A stretch of 64,000 bases of DNA from Flavobacteriales bacterium UBA720 (GCA_002297505.1 DBLQ01000001.1:26393-90392), one strand, 5' to 3'; numbered from the stretch's first letter, positions 43,785-52,790 are shown. Translations and numbers: made by a program. The notes: generated by a model from the letters alone, not told the origin.

Positions 43785-44438
43785 TTATCTATGATTGAAT
43801 TTTTTCGAAAGAAAATCTCCGGAAATCTGAATGATGAAAACCAGAACAATTAATAAGATCAAGACCGCATTCATTACCGCAAAATCATATCCGATATAGC
43901 CGTACTGATAACCAACCTGTCCTAGCCCGCCGGCACCAACGGCGCCTCCCATTGCAGAATAGCCAACCAGTGTGATCAAAGTAATGCTCACATTATTGAT
44001 TAACGATGGCAAAGCTTCCGGCAAAAGGACTTTTCTAATGATTTGAATCAGTTTTGCGCCCATCGATCTGGCTGCTTCTATCAATCCGGAAGGGATTTCC
44101 AATAAACTGTTTTCTACCAATCTCGCTATGAATGGTGCAGAACCTACACTTAGAGGAACCAATGCTGCAGAAACACCAATCGATGTCCCAACGATGGTTC
44201 TTGTGAAAGGGATCATCCAGACAATCAGAATGATAAAAGGAATTGAGCGGAAGATATTGACTATAATGGATACGATTTGGTGCGATATCTTATTTTCTAA
44301 CAATTGTCCTTTTCTGGTGAGAAAAAGGAAAATTCCCGTTGGCAAACCTAAAAGAAATCCGAAAAATCCTGAAACCAAGGTCATTACAATGGTCTCAATC
44401 GTCCCTTGCAATAACAAATTGATAATACTATCCGACAT
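43785..44438 (-). CDS. metI: Methionine ABC transporter permease MetI
   Basis: 217 residues, five hydrophobic segments and the EAA-like loop (ARSMGAKLIQIIRKVLLPEALPSL, about 125-148) that contacts the ATPase. It overlaps metN by 11 nt. Confidence 0.95.
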   Translation of the reverse strand: MSDSIINLLLQGTIETIVMTLVSGFFGFLLGLPTGIFLFLTRKGQLLENKISHQIVSIIVNIFRSIPFIILIVWMIPFTRTIVGTSIGVSAALVPLSVGSAPFIARLVENSLLEIPSGLIEAARSMGAKLIQIIRKVLLPEALPSLINNVSITLITLVGYSAMGGAVGAGGLGQVGYQYGYIGYDFAVMNAVLILLIVLVFIIQISGDFLSKKFNHR

Positions 44439-45456
44439 AACCTAAAATTTCTGTGTTTGTATATTCATTTTCCAAATAAGCTAAAGCTTCATTGATGTTG
44501 TTTCCCTGCAGTTCCAAAATCAAAACACCGAAATTCAAATGACCAACATACTCCAGTTGAGCGCTGATTATCTTAGCTTTAACCTGAAATTTTTCAAACA
44601 GATTAAGAATCACAAAACTCTGCTCATCATCACCTCCGACTAAAATTTTAACCAAAGGATTATTATTCTCACTATCAATTTCGCTGATAGAATTTTGATA
44701 AATCAATGGCAATTCGACATTCAGGGAAGCTTGGATAAAACCTTTTGTGATTTCTTTTTCCGGATGGATGAAAATCTGTTCAACCTTTCCTTGTTCCACT
44801 AATTTTCCATTATCAATCACAGCCACTTTATCACAAATGCTTTTAATCACTTCCATCTCGTGCGTGATGAGAAGAATCGTGAGATTCAGTTTTTGATTGA
44901 TGGATTTCAGAAGTTGCAGAATCGATTTAGTGGTTGCCGGGTCCAATGCGCTTGTCGCTTCGTCACACAACAAAACTTTTGGGTCATTGGCCAAAGCTCT
45001 TGCAATCGCGACTCTTTGTTTTTGTCCGCCGGAAAGATTAGCGGGATAATCTTTTGCCTTTTCTTTCAGTCCAACCAGTTCCAAAAGCGAATCCACTTTT
45101 CCTTTGATTTCCGACTTCGATTTTCCTTCGAGTTCCAATGGAAACGCCACATTTTCATAAACAGTTCGGGATGACAATAAATTAAAATGCTGAAAAATCA
45201 TTGCAATTTTTCTCCGTTCCAAAGTCAGTTGAGATTCGGATAATTTGGTCAATTCTACATTATCGACAATTACTTTTCCTAAGTTTGGTTTTTCAAGGAG
45301 ATTAACACAACGGATCAGCGTACTTTTTCCAGCGCCGGAAGTTCCAATCACCCCGAAGATCTCGCCTTTTTCAACTTTCAGGGAAACATCGGACAGCGCG
45401 TGAATGGTTTTATTTTTGGTTTTAAAACGTTTTGTAACGTTCTGTATTTCAATCAT
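44428..45456 (-). CDS. metN: Methionine ABC transporter ATP-binding protein MetN
   Basis: 342 residues. Walker A GTSGAGKST (38-46), signature LSGGQKQR, Walker B VLLCDEAT; a C-terminal NIL domain (about 265-342, VKILVGGDDEQSFVILNLFEKF) is the regulatory methionine-binding domain of MetN. First gene of the importer operon; the leader upstream contains a promoter and an attenuator-like structure. Confidence 0.96.
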   Translation of the reverse strand: MIEIQNVTKRFKTKNKTIHALSDVSLKVEKGEIFGVIGTSGAGKSTLIRCVNLLEKPNLGKVIVDNVELTKLSESQLTLERRKIAMIFQHFNLLSSRTVYENVAFPLELEGKSKSEIKGKVDSLLELVGLKEKAKDYPANLSGGQKQRVAIARALANDPKVLLCDEATSALDPATTKSILQLLKSINQKLNLTILLITHEMEVIKSICDKVAVIDNGKLVEQGKVEQIFIHPEKEITKGFIQASLNVELPLIYQNSISEIDSENNNPLVKILVGGDDEQSFVILNLFEKFQVKAKIISAQLEYVGHLNFGVLILELQGNNINEALAYLENEYTNTEILGYVG

Positions 45457-45472
45457 TTTAATTCATTAATTT

Positions 45473-45514
45473 AAAAAAAATAAAAACCTTTCAAATGGAA
45501 TTATGAAAGGTTTT
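45473..45514 (-). terminator. Attenuator-like terminator hairpin just upstream of metN
   Basis: On the minus strand AAAACCTTTCA pairs with TGAAAGGTTTT (perfect 11 bp, 10-nt loop) and is followed by TATTTTTTTTAA. It ends 16 nt before the metN ATG and lies downstream of the promoter at 45630-45603, so it would act inside the metN leader. Confidence 0.88.
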
Positions 45515-45598
45515 CAAAATACACACACTATTTCTTTTTCATATCAGCTTTTTGCAACAAACCAATTCAGCATTGTCATAGTGTCTTAAAAAAAAGCC
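45473..45598 (-). promoter_or_regulatory. Candidate riboswitch/attenuator leader of metNIQ
   Basis: Minus-strand RNA from about 45598. ACACTAT (45584-45578) pairs with ATAGTGT (45531-45525), closing a 46-nt inner loop with CTGAATT, TTGCAA and GCTGATA segments. Downstream is the terminator (45514-45473). GGTTT (45563-45559) and CAAAA (45554-45550) of the inner region can instead pair with AAACC (45513-45509) and TTTTG (45519-45515), an antiterminator exclusive with both helices. It lacks the S-box core. The segment order is loosely like SAM-II but the helices do not match well. A short frame (45579-45544, MTMLNWFVAKS) may be a leader peptide instead. Confidence 0.55.
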
Positions 45599-45602
45599 TT
45601 TG

Positions 45603-45630
45603 CAAAACTATAAAATCCAATTCATACCAA
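45603..45630 (-). promoter_or_regulatory. Promoter of metNIQ
   Basis: On the minus strand TTG (45630-45628), 17-nt spacer, and a perfect TAGTTTTG (45610-45603) followed by CA. The predicted leader is about 140 nt. Confidence 0.65.
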
Positions 45631-45748
45631 AAAAGTATAATTTAAAATAAATGACAAATGTCAGTTTTAAGAAATCTATAATTTCTAAAATCTCACTTCT
45701 AACATCTATGCTCTTTTTTCTTACATTTACTGAAATTAATTTCCAAGA

Positions 45749-47149
45749 ATGGTTTTAAGCAGGATCTGGTCCGCCTTCATCATCATTGCAATTGCGGTTG
45801 CATCGATTAAATATTTCAGTTCAGAAAATTTCAGTCAGATTTTCAACGATATGGTTGTTGGGAAGGGCGGCGACACCATTCAGATTTCGCAAAAACCGCT
45901 GGCTCAGATTTCTCCTGAAATTCAGAAATCATTATTAACTAAGCCTGATTTTGAAGACAGTCACATCCATTATAAAATGGATTCTCTTCAAAATGTAAAA
46001 ACTTTTAGAGTTGCAGAAACCGACGGCGTCATCGGAACCAGCGAAACAGCAGTCAATATCTGTTTGAAACTCATCGGGATAATGGCTTTGTTTATGGGTT
46101 TTATGAGCATTGCTGAGAAAGCTGGCGGCATCAATTTCCTCAGCCGGTTGATTCAGCCTTTCTTCTCAAAATTATTTCCGGAAATTCCCAAAAACCATCC
46201 GTCATTCGGACATATGATGCTGAATTTCAGTGCCAATCTTCTCGGGTTGGACAACGCTGCAACACCTTTCGGACTCAAAGCAATGGAAAGTCTTCAAACT
46301 TTGAATCCCGATAAAGACAAAGCCAGCAACGCCCAAATTATGTTTCTCTGCCTGCACGCCAGCGGACTGACATTGATTCCGGTTTCCATCATTGCGATCC
46401 GATCTTCGATGGGCTCAGAAACGCCGACAGATATTTTCCTGCCCTGCATGATTGCCACTTTTTGTGCAACGCTGGCGGCAATGACGATTGTTTCTATCAG
46501 GCAGAGAATTAACCTTTTTCAACCCATCGTTTTAGCTTACGTTGGCGGGATTTCTGCGATTATTGCTTTGCTTGTAATTTACTTGGTTCAGCTTAGCAAA
46601 GATGAGTTGGATTCTTTCAGCAAAGTGATGAGTAACGGAATTATCCTGTTGATTTTTTTCGCGATTGTTGTCGGCGCGGTTTATAAAAAAATCAACATTT
46701 TTGATGCGTTCATCGACGGTGCAAAAGAAGGTTTCACCGTTTGTGTGAAGATTATTCCTTATCTGGTCGGGATGTTAATCGCTATTTCATTATTAAGAAC
46801 GAGCGGTGTTTTTGATGTCATTATCGACGGAATGAAATGGATTGCGAGCGCATCGCATCTCGACACCCGATTTGTGGACGGATTGCCGACTGCGCTCATC
46901 AAACCATTGTCCGGTTCAGGCGCCCGCGGAATGATGGTGGATACAATGAAAACCTTTGGCGCAGACAGTTTTCCGGGAAAATTATCCGCCATTCTCCAGG
47001 GAAGTTCTGATACGACTTTTTATGTCATCGCCGTTTACTTCGGTTCTGTCGGGATTAAAAATACAAGATACACCGTTGGGTCAATGCTTTTGGCAGACTT
47101 GGTTGGCGTTGTTGTTTCGGTAATTTTGGCTTATTTATTTTTTGGATAG
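45749..47149 (+). CDS. Nucleoside-recognition (Gate) domain membrane protein, SpmA-SpmB fusion type
   Basis: 466 residues, about ten hydrophobic segments. Two Gate domains are visible, one around GLDNAATPFGLKAMESLQ (about 170-190, SpmA-like) and the other around ALIKPLSGSGARGMMVDTM (about 375-395, SpmB-like), as in the fused spore-maturation-like proteins of non-sporing Bacteroidota. The physiological substrate is unknown. Divergent from the metNIQ promoter. Confidence 0.9.
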   Translation: MVLSRIWSAFIIIAIAVASIKYFSSENFSQIFNDMVVGKGGDTIQISQKPLAQISPEIQKSLLTKPDFEDSHIHYKMDSLQNVKTFRVAETDGVIGTSETAVNICLKLIGIMALFMGFMSIAEKAGGINFLSRLIQPFFSKLFPEIPKNHPSFGHMMLNFSANLLGLDNAATPFGLKAMESLQTLNPDKDKASNAQIMFLCLHASGLTLIPVSIIAIRSSMGSETPTDIFLPCMIATFCATLAAMTIVSIRQRINLFQPIVLAYVGGISAIIALLVIYLVQLSKDELDSFSKVMSNGIILLIFFAIVVGAVYKKINIFDAFIDGAKEGFTVCVKIIPYLVGMLIAISLLRTSGVFDVIIDGMKWIASASHLDTRFVDGLPTALIKPLSGSGARGMMVDTMKTFGADSFPGKLSAILQGSSDTTFYVIAVYFGSVGIKNTRYTVGSMLLADLVGVVVSVILAYLFFG

Positions 47150-47224
47150 TTGAGTTGCAAGTTGCAAGATTCAGGTTTATAATTAAATATTAAATAAATG
47201 TTTATATGCCAGATATATATAATT

Positions 47225-47734
47225 ATGATAAAAATAATTCAAATTATAACAATTTTAATTTCTACATTTTTCTTCGCACAAAATGAAGAAAAAAATATCG
47301 TTGATTTAGATCCAAATCAAAAAGAAATTAATAAACAACAAGATTGTAAAAGGAATTATCTCACCAACTTTCTCGAATCATCATATAATAAAGAAAATGG
47401 ATTTTATTTATTAACTGAAAAGAAAATTGAAAAGATGACTTCTTTGGAGATGTCAAATGAACCAATTTTTAAGGTAAGTGATATTAAGAAAATTGAAATT
47501 ATTCAAAATGGAAAATACAGACCTTATCTTAAAATTTACTTAAAACATAAAGTTCAACACCAATTTGCAGATTTAATTTCAAAGAATATTGGAAACGGAA
47601 TAGCGACAATAGTCGATAGGAAAATTATTATGATGACACCTATCACCAAGGAAACTTGCAACAATTATATAGAAGTCATTGGTCTTTATAATTTAGAAGA
47701 AGTAAATAAATTAAAAGATAAATTAAAACAATAA
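47225..47734 (+). CDS. AT-rich exported hypothetical protein
   Basis: 169 residues from the ATG at 47225, which exposes a signal peptide (MIKIIQIITILISTFFFAQ). The mature part is polar and Asn/Lys/Ile-rich with no known domain. The gene and its flanks are markedly AT-rich compared with the neighbours, suggesting recent transfer or low constraint. A longer start at 47198 is rejected. Confidence 0.65.
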   Translation: MIKIIQIITILISTFFFAQNEEKNIVDLDPNQKEINKQQDCKRNYLTNFLESSYNKENGFYLLTEKKIEKMTSLEMSNEPIFKVSDIKKIEIIQNGKYRPYLKIYLKHKVQHQFADLISKNIGNGIATIVDRKIIMMTPITKETCNNYIEVIGLYNLEEVNKLKDKLKQ

Positions 47735-47795
47735 TTTCATCTAGAAAGATATGTACAATTAAGGTAAAACTTGAAAATTTAACTTACAAATCATT

Positions 47796-48188
47796 ATGAT
47801 TCAAGATAAAGATTTTACATTAAGATTAATTCGACAATTAACTCAAGCGTTGGAAAAACTGCTTCTCGGAAAACCGGAAGAAAGTCTGATGCAGAAAGAA
47901 CTGGACTTCGATTCTTTGATGAAGGATATTTTTAAAATTGATTTCACGGAATTGTCTTCAAAATCAAAAGAAGAGCTGATTGAAATGGTAAAGCTTCGGG
48001 AAACAAAAGATCACGCAGATTATTACGAGATGCTGGGCAATCTTTTTATGTTCCATTACAGAACAGAAAATAACCTCGATTTTGCTGATAAAGCCAAGAC
48101 GTTTTATGAGCTTTATCTTCAGATCAGCGGAATTTTCGCATTGCCAATTATAAACAGAATTAATGAGCTGAAATCTGTATTAAGCTAA
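47796..48188 (+). CDS. Hypothetical protein
   Basis: 130 residues, no signal or TM segment. The N-terminus MIQDKDFTLRLIRQLTQALEKLLLGKPEE is similar in pattern to DUF6483 family starts, but I am not sure of the family. The remainder looks like a helical TPR-like unit (HADYYEMLGNLFMFHYRTENNLDFADKAKTFYELYLQIS). 80 nt from the hydrolase gene. Confidence 0.7.
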   Translation: MIQDKDFTLRLIRQLTQALEKLLLGKPEESLMQKELDFDSLMKDIFKIDFTELSSKSKEELIEMVKLRETKDHADYYEMLGNLFMFHYRTENNLDFADKAKTFYELYLQISGIFALPIINRINELKSVLS

Positions 48189-48267
48189 ATTAAACTAATG
48201 TATTGGCAAGCTTGGCACAAAAATTAATCTTTTATTTGTAATTTTGGCGGGCTATCGATAGAGCACT

Positions 48268-49029
48268 ATGATTTTTAAAACAAAGAAAGACAAGAAGTAT
48301 ACCTACCTGGAAGCGGGAGAAGGCCACCCAATGGTGCTTTTGCACGGTCTCATGGGTGGATTGAGCAACTTCGATAAGATGATCGATTTTTTTTCGGACA
48401 AAGGTTACAAAGTCTTTGTGCCGCAATTGCCTATTTACGATTTGCCGATTCTCAATACCAATTTGACTTCGATCTCAAAATTCGTGGCTAAATTCATCAC
48501 GGACGTTATTGGCAAGCCTGTGACGATTGTCGGTAATTCTATGGGCGGACACATCGGATTGATCCTGGTTACATCCCGTCCGGAATTGGTGCGGAATCTC
48601 GTATTAACGGGAAGTTCCGGATTGTACGAAAGAACTTTTGGCGACAGTTTCCCAAGAAAAAGTGATAAAGAATACATCAAGAAAAAAACGCAGGACGTTT
48701 TCTACGATCCCATTGTGGCCACTGATGAGCTGGTAGATGAGGTTTTCGCTGTGGTGAATGACCGGATGAAAGGCATCAAAACGGTGATGCTGGCCCGAAG
48801 TGCTATCAAACACAACATGCTGAATGACCTGCCGAAAATTACTTGCCCAACCTGCATCATCTGGGGCAAGCAAGATAATGTAACGCCTCCGGAAGTTGCT
48901 GAAGATATGCACAAGCTGATTCCCAATTCGGAACTGCACTGGATTGATCATTGCGGGCATGCTGCCATGATGGAAAAGCCGGAAGAATTCAACCAGATTC
49001 TTTATGAGTGGATGAAGCGGGTGATGTAA
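48268..49029 (+). CDS. Alpha/beta fold hydrolase
   Basis: 253 residues. HGLMGGLSNF (about 28-37) forms the oxyanion loop, the nucleophile elbow is VGNSMGGHIGL (Ser about 93), and the catalytic His is in DHCGHAAMMEKPE near the C-terminus; Asp lies in TCIIWGKQDNVTPPEVA. The substrate is unknown; the fold covers esterases and C-C hydrolases. Confidence 0.92.
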   Translation: MIFKTKKDKKYTYLEAGEGHPMVLLHGLMGGLSNFDKMIDFFSDKGYKVFVPQLPIYDLPILNTNLTSISKFVAKFITDVIGKPVTIVGNSMGGHIGLILVTSRPELVRNLVLTGSSGLYERTFGDSFPRKSDKEYIKKKTQDVFYDPIVATDELVDEVFAVVNDRMKGIKTVMLARSAIKHNMLNDLPKITCPTCIIWGKQDNVTPPEVAEDMHKLIPNSELHWIDHCGHAAMMEKPEEFNQILYEWMKRVM

Positions 49030-49052
49030 TACCTTGAATAAACAACAATAAT

Positions 49053-49104
49053 AAACCATTAAGAAATTGATTTTTAGAAATATAAATTGAATTCTTAATG
49101 GTTT
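49053..49104 (+). terminator. Hairpin between hydrolase and engB
   Basis: AAACCATTAAGAA and TTCTTAATGGTTT form a 13-bp perfect stem with a 26-nt loop, followed by TTTTAAATT. The loop is long and the U-tract short, so it may be a weak terminator or regulatory stem; it ends 14 nt before engB. Confidence 0.45.
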
Positions 49105-49118
49105 TAAATTATAAAATT

Positions 49119-49742
49119 ATGCAAATCAAAACTGCAGAATTCGTAAAAAGCAGCCAAAAGTGGCAGGAATGTCCGGAGCCGGTGATGCCGGAATATGCTT
49201 TCATCGGACGTTCCAACGTTGGCAAATCTTCTCTGATTAACGCAATGATGGGAAGAAAAGACCTCGCCAAAACTTCCGGAACGCCGGGAAAAACACAGTT
49301 GATTAATCATTTCTTAGTTAATGAAAACTGGTATCTCACAGACTTGCCGGGCTACGGTTATGCCAAAGTTTCCAAGAGTCTGAGAAAAGATTTTGAAAAA
49401 CTGATTACCAATTATATCCTGAACAGGAAAAATCTGGTCAATCTGTTTGTTCTTATCGATATCCGTCACAATCCGCAAAAAATTGACATCGAATTCATTG
49501 AATGGTGTGGCGAGAATGGCATTCCGTTTTCCATTGTTTTTACCAAGCTGGACAAAATGAAACCGAATGCCGCGAAAGAAAATGTCGAAAAATACAAAGA
49601 AGAACTTCTCAAAACCTGGGATGGTCTTCCGGAAATCTATGTAACGTCGGCAGAGAAAAAGGAAGGAACAGTGGAGATTCTTAACTTCATTGCTAAGACT
49701 AATGATTTTCTCCATAAAAATAAAGTGGACTTTAATGGATAA
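49119..49742 (+). CDS. engB: Ribosome biogenesis GTP-binding protein EngB/YsxC
   Basis: 207 residues from the ATG at 49119 (MQIKTAEFVKSS). G1 GRSNVGKSS (30-38), G3 DLPGYGYAKV and G4 TKLDK are characteristic of EngB, a GTPase needed for assembly of the 50S subunit. Overlaps the GNAT gene by 8 nt. Confidence 0.97.
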   Translation: MQIKTAEFVKSSQKWQECPEPVMPEYAFIGRSNVGKSSLINAMMGRKDLAKTSGTPGKTQLINHFLVNENWYLTDLPGYGYAKVSKSLRKDFEKLITNYILNRKNLVNLFVLIDIRHNPQKIDIEFIEWCGENGIPFSIVFTKLDKMKPNAAKENVEKYKEELLKTWDGLPEIYVTSAEKKEGTVEILNFIAKTNDFLHKNKVDFNG

Positions 49743-50184
49743 TGTGGTTTGGAACATCAAGCGCTTTGATGAACTGACAGTGCCGGAACTGTATGCGATT
49801 ATCAAAGCCAGAATAGACGTGTTCGTGGTGGAGCAGGACTGTCCTTATCCGGACCTGGATAATTATGACCAGAAGGCGCTCCATCTGTGGGCAGAACAGG
49901 ATGGCGAAGTGCTGGCGTATTGCAGGATTTTTGACCAAGGCATCAAATATCCGGAAACCTCTATTGGCAGGGTGATCACCACAGAGAATGGACGCGGGAC
50001 GGGACTTGGTAAGCAGTTGATACAGTATGCGCTGGAAGTGATAGAGAACCGTCTGGGTACTTCGGAAGTACGGATTTCTGCACAGGATTATCTGCTGAGA
50101 TTTTATTCCGGTTTTGGATTCCGGGACACGGGTAAAAAATATCTTGAAGACAATATTCCGCACACAGAAATGTTTAGAAATTAA
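49735..50184 (+). CDS. GNAT family N-acetyltransferase (ElaA-like)
   Basis: 149 residues from the ATG at 49735. The acetyl-CoA loop GRGTGLGKQLIQYAL (about 100-114) and the N-terminal FDELTVPELYAIIKARIDVFVVEQDCPYPDLDNYD are the ElaA pattern. Substrate unknown. Co-transcribed with engB. Confidence 0.92.
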   Translation: MDNVVWNIKRFDELTVPELYAIIKARIDVFVVEQDCPYPDLDNYDQKALHLWAEQDGEVLAYCRIFDQGIKYPETSIGRVITTENGRGTGLGKQLIQYALEVIENRLGTSEVRISAQDYLLRFYSGFGFRDTGKKYLEDNIPHTEMFRN

Positions 50185-50186
50185 AA

Positions 50187-50213
50187 GGAGCCCGAAGCAA
50201 AACTTCGGACTCC
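50187..50213 (-). terminator. Terminator between the GNAT gene and the response regulator
   Basis: GGAG-C-CCGAAG and CTTCGG-A-CTCC pair around a CAAAA loop (one mismatch). The minus strand continues TTTTAATTT, making it a good terminator for the response regulator operon, whose stop is 144 nt upstream. On the plus strand it has no U-tract. Confidence 0.7.
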
Positions 50214-50356
50214 CTTAAGAAAGCTGTGTATATTCTCGATTTGTGTTTCTACGGTTATTAATCTGGTACAAAGATAGTTGTACTATTTCGATATTCCTTA
50301 CGGGAAAACCGTAAAACGCACTTATGCTGCATTTATTAACCGAGGTTCATTTAAAT

Positions 50357-51022
50357 TTAAATAATCCCGATCTCACGGCATGAGGCAATCAGCTCTTCCG
50401 TATTGCTGACGGTCAGTACAATTTTCATAGCATTGATGCGCTTTTCCACACTGCTCAGGCTGTTCGGATAGATGCCTTTTTCCTGTAATTTTTTAGGAAT
50501 GTTTTTCTGAAGAATGCCGTCATTCAGAAACTGGAGAATGGTAATGTCGAAGTTGCTAAATTCCAAGGTGTTCATGCTTTTTTCCGGTAGTTTGAGGTCA
50601 TGCGAGATGTAGGTTTCATCATTGGCCACCTTCTCAATGGCTTTTCTCAGTTCCCGGCTGTCCAGTCTGGCCTTTCTCACATAGGCATCAATTCCCATAT
50701 TGCTGAATAACAGATCAATTACACCCAGCCGATGCTCCGCGGAGAATACAATAACCTTAAGTTCGGGATACAGGTCGCGGCAGTTTTTTATGAGTTCCCT
50801 TCCATCACTGATGCGCTGAGGATTGCCGTCTTCTTCGAAGGACAGATCCGTGATCAGGAGCTGGTAGGGCGCATGATTTTCGAAGGATTTCTGAAGCGCC
50901 AGAAAAGCATCATCACAATAATAAAAAAAATCAACATCCGTAATCTGGACCTCCTGAAGAACCTTCTGCACAGAGAAATTGCTGCTTTCATGGTCTTCTG
51001 CCACCAATACCTTTTTGAACAT
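50357..51022 (-). CDS. NarL/LuxR-like response regulator
   Basis: 221 residues. Receiver domain: acidic Asp10, phosphoacceptor Asp59 in LLITDLSF, conserved Ser/Lys of VFSAEH and VRKA. The C-terminal region (FSNFDITILQFLNDGILQKNIPKKL ... SSVEKRINAMK) follows LuxR helix-turn-helix spacing but is divergent, so DNA binding is inferred. Partner kinase starts 29 nt upstream. Confidence 0.88.
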   Translation of the reverse strand: MFKKVLVAEDHESSNFSVQKVLQEVQITDVDFFYYCDDAFLALQKSFENHAPYQLLITDLSFEEDGNPQRISDGRELIKNCRDLYPELKVIVFSAEHRLGVIDLLFSNMGIDAYVRKARLDSRELRKAIEKVANDETYISHDLKLPEKSMNTLEFSNFDITILQFLNDGILQKNIPKKLQEKGIYPNSLSSVEKRINAMKIVLTVSNTEELIASCREIGII

Positions 51023-51050
51023 ATCCGTTGATTAAAATTCTAATTTACAA

Positions 51051-52748
51051 TTATTTTTCCTGTTTGTCCCACTGGATATGCAATTTCAGCCCGGATGCAG
51101 ACGGTACTTTCTCCATTTTGCCGTGTAGCGCTGCCAGCCTGGATTGCATATTGGCAAAACCATTTTTCTCTAAAAATTCTTCGGGCAAACCAACGCCGTT
51201 ATCCGAGTAGTAGATGGAATAGCTGTGAGGATTTTCCACAAATCTGATAATGACCTGGCTGGCACCGCTGTGTTTTTTCATATTAACCAAAAGTTCGCGC
51301 AGTACCTGCAACAGCTCCATACGGTGTGTAGTCTCGATGTCTGCCCAGAAACTGCCGTCATTCCCGATGATGATGATCTTGGTGCGGGAGTCATCAAACG
51401 AGCTGATGAGCGCAAAAATCTGGTCCTTGAAATCTATTTCCTGATTACGGTTATAAGACAGATCCCGGGACTGCTCATACATCAACTCCAGCTTGTCCAG
51501 TATTTTTTCCTTCGGAATGTCGTTCTGATTTTCGATCGTCATCATCACTTCATAAAGACCGTTGGCCACCACATCATGAACTTTTTTCGAAAAATCAAGA
51601 CGTTGGTGCTGGAGCCGTTGGTCTGCCTCGCGGAGGAGACGCTCTCTTCGTCGCTTTACATAAATAACTGCACCAGCCACGAGGACGGTAAAAAATAAGA
51701 TCAGAAACCAGATGACAAGTTTCTGGCGTTCCATTTTGTATTCGTGAACGGCGTGCTCTTTTTGTAAGAGGAGATTATCTGCTTTTGCCTTTTCACTCTC
51801 AAAACGTATAAGCGCGAACTGATTTTTGGCCTTATTCTGACTGTTGATCAGGCTGTCCTGTGTCTTAGAAAACCGGTCGAAATAATGCTGAGCTTCCTGA
51901 CCGTCGGATAATTTGATGAGATTTTGCAGAGCTTCCAGCTGGTCGGCGGGATATTTTAGCTGGCTCGCCAGTGTCAGCATTTTTTTGGCATAGTAACGCG
52001 ATGAATCTGGATTTTTATTAAGATAATAATCAGACAGAAACGCATATGCTGCATCTCTGGTCCATCTGTCATCACTCTTCTTGCTTAGTGTGATGGACCT
52101 GTGATAATTTTTTATAGGATCAAATTTCGGGTTCTGATACCATTGCGATCTGGAATAGTTCAATAATAGTTTGGGATAAAATTCACTGCCGCTGCCAAGG
52201 CTGTCTACCAGCTTTTTATAGATTCCCACTGCTTTTGCATACTGTTTCTGATTGTGGTACGCGATAGCCAGATTATTGTCAATCATCAGTCGGTCTATAG
52301 GATCATTAGTAAAAGTCAGTGCTTTTTCATAAAAATTGAGTGCGTCCTGATAATTTTTCAGGTTGTTGGAAGCCACGCCCAGATTGTTGTAATTGCTAAA
52401 CAAAAAAGAATGATGGGCTTTGTTATCCGCATGCAAATAATCTAAGGCCGATAGACTGGTCTCGATGCTTCCGAAATTATCGCCTTCACTTTCCTGGATG
52501 ATCGCCATATTGATCAAGCTTTTTCCAACGCCAAAGCTGTCATTTTTTTTCAGAAAAAGAATCCTTGCTTTATCATAGTACACAAAGGCGCTATCCTGCT
52601 GCTCCTGATCCAAAAAAGCACAGGCTTTTTCGTAAAAGGAATTTGTAGTTTTTTTGCTGACGGAAGTGGGCTCAGCTGTTCCCTTGTCCGCACAGGAAAC
52701 CACGAGCAGTGCTACTAATAAATAAAGAAACTTTTGCAAGACGCGCAA
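51051..52748 (-). CDS. TPR lipoprotein-like sensor histidine kinase (HPK7 type)
   Basis: 565 residues. Signal/lipobox LVVSC near residue 19, several tetratricopeptide repeats in the periplasmic part (about 35-290), a TM helix (VIWFLILFFTVLVAGAVIYV, about 345-365), and a cytoplasmic kinase with the HDVVANGLYEVM box (His about 390) of HPK7/NarX-type kinases and an HATPase domain (LLVNMKKHSGA ... YYSDNGVGLP). It pairs with the NarL-like regulator. The ligand sensed by TPR kinases is unknown. Confidence 0.9.
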   Translation of the reverse strand: MRVLQKFLYLLVALLVVSCADKGTAEPTSVSKKTTNSFYEKACAFLDQEQQDSAFVYYDKARILFLKKNDSFGVGKSLINMAIIQESEGDNFGSIETSLSALDYLHADNKAHHSFLFSNYNNLGVASNNLKNYQDALNFYEKALTFTNDPIDRLMIDNNLAIAYHNQKQYAKAVGIYKKLVDSLGSGSEFYPKLLLNYSRSQWYQNPKFDPIKNYHRSITLSKKSDDRWTRDAAYAFLSDYYLNKNPDSSRYYAKKMLTLASQLKYPADQLEALQNLIKLSDGQEAQHYFDRFSKTQDSLINSQNKAKNQFALIRFESEKAKADNLLLQKEHAVHEYKMERQKLVIWFLILFFTVLVAGAVIYVKRRRERLLREADQRLQHQRLDFSKKVHDVVANGLYEVMMTIENQNDIPKEKILDKLELMYEQSRDLSYNRNQEIDFKDQIFALISSFDDSRTKIIIIGNDGSFWADIETTHRMELLQVLRELLVNMKKHSGASQVIIRFVENPHSYSIYYSDNGVGLPEEFLEKNGFANMQSRLAALHGKMEKVPSASGLKLHIQWDKQEK

Positions 52749-52790
52749 TTTATTTTAAAATTAATAAAAAAGATTGGCAATCGGTTTAAA

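Noticed and set aside
45457..45598. Classical SAM-I (S-box) riboswitch ahead of metN
   Set aside because: I looked for the S-box core (the GGUGGAGGGACUGGCCC-like and GCAACC segments) and it is absent. A different switch type or attenuator remains possible.
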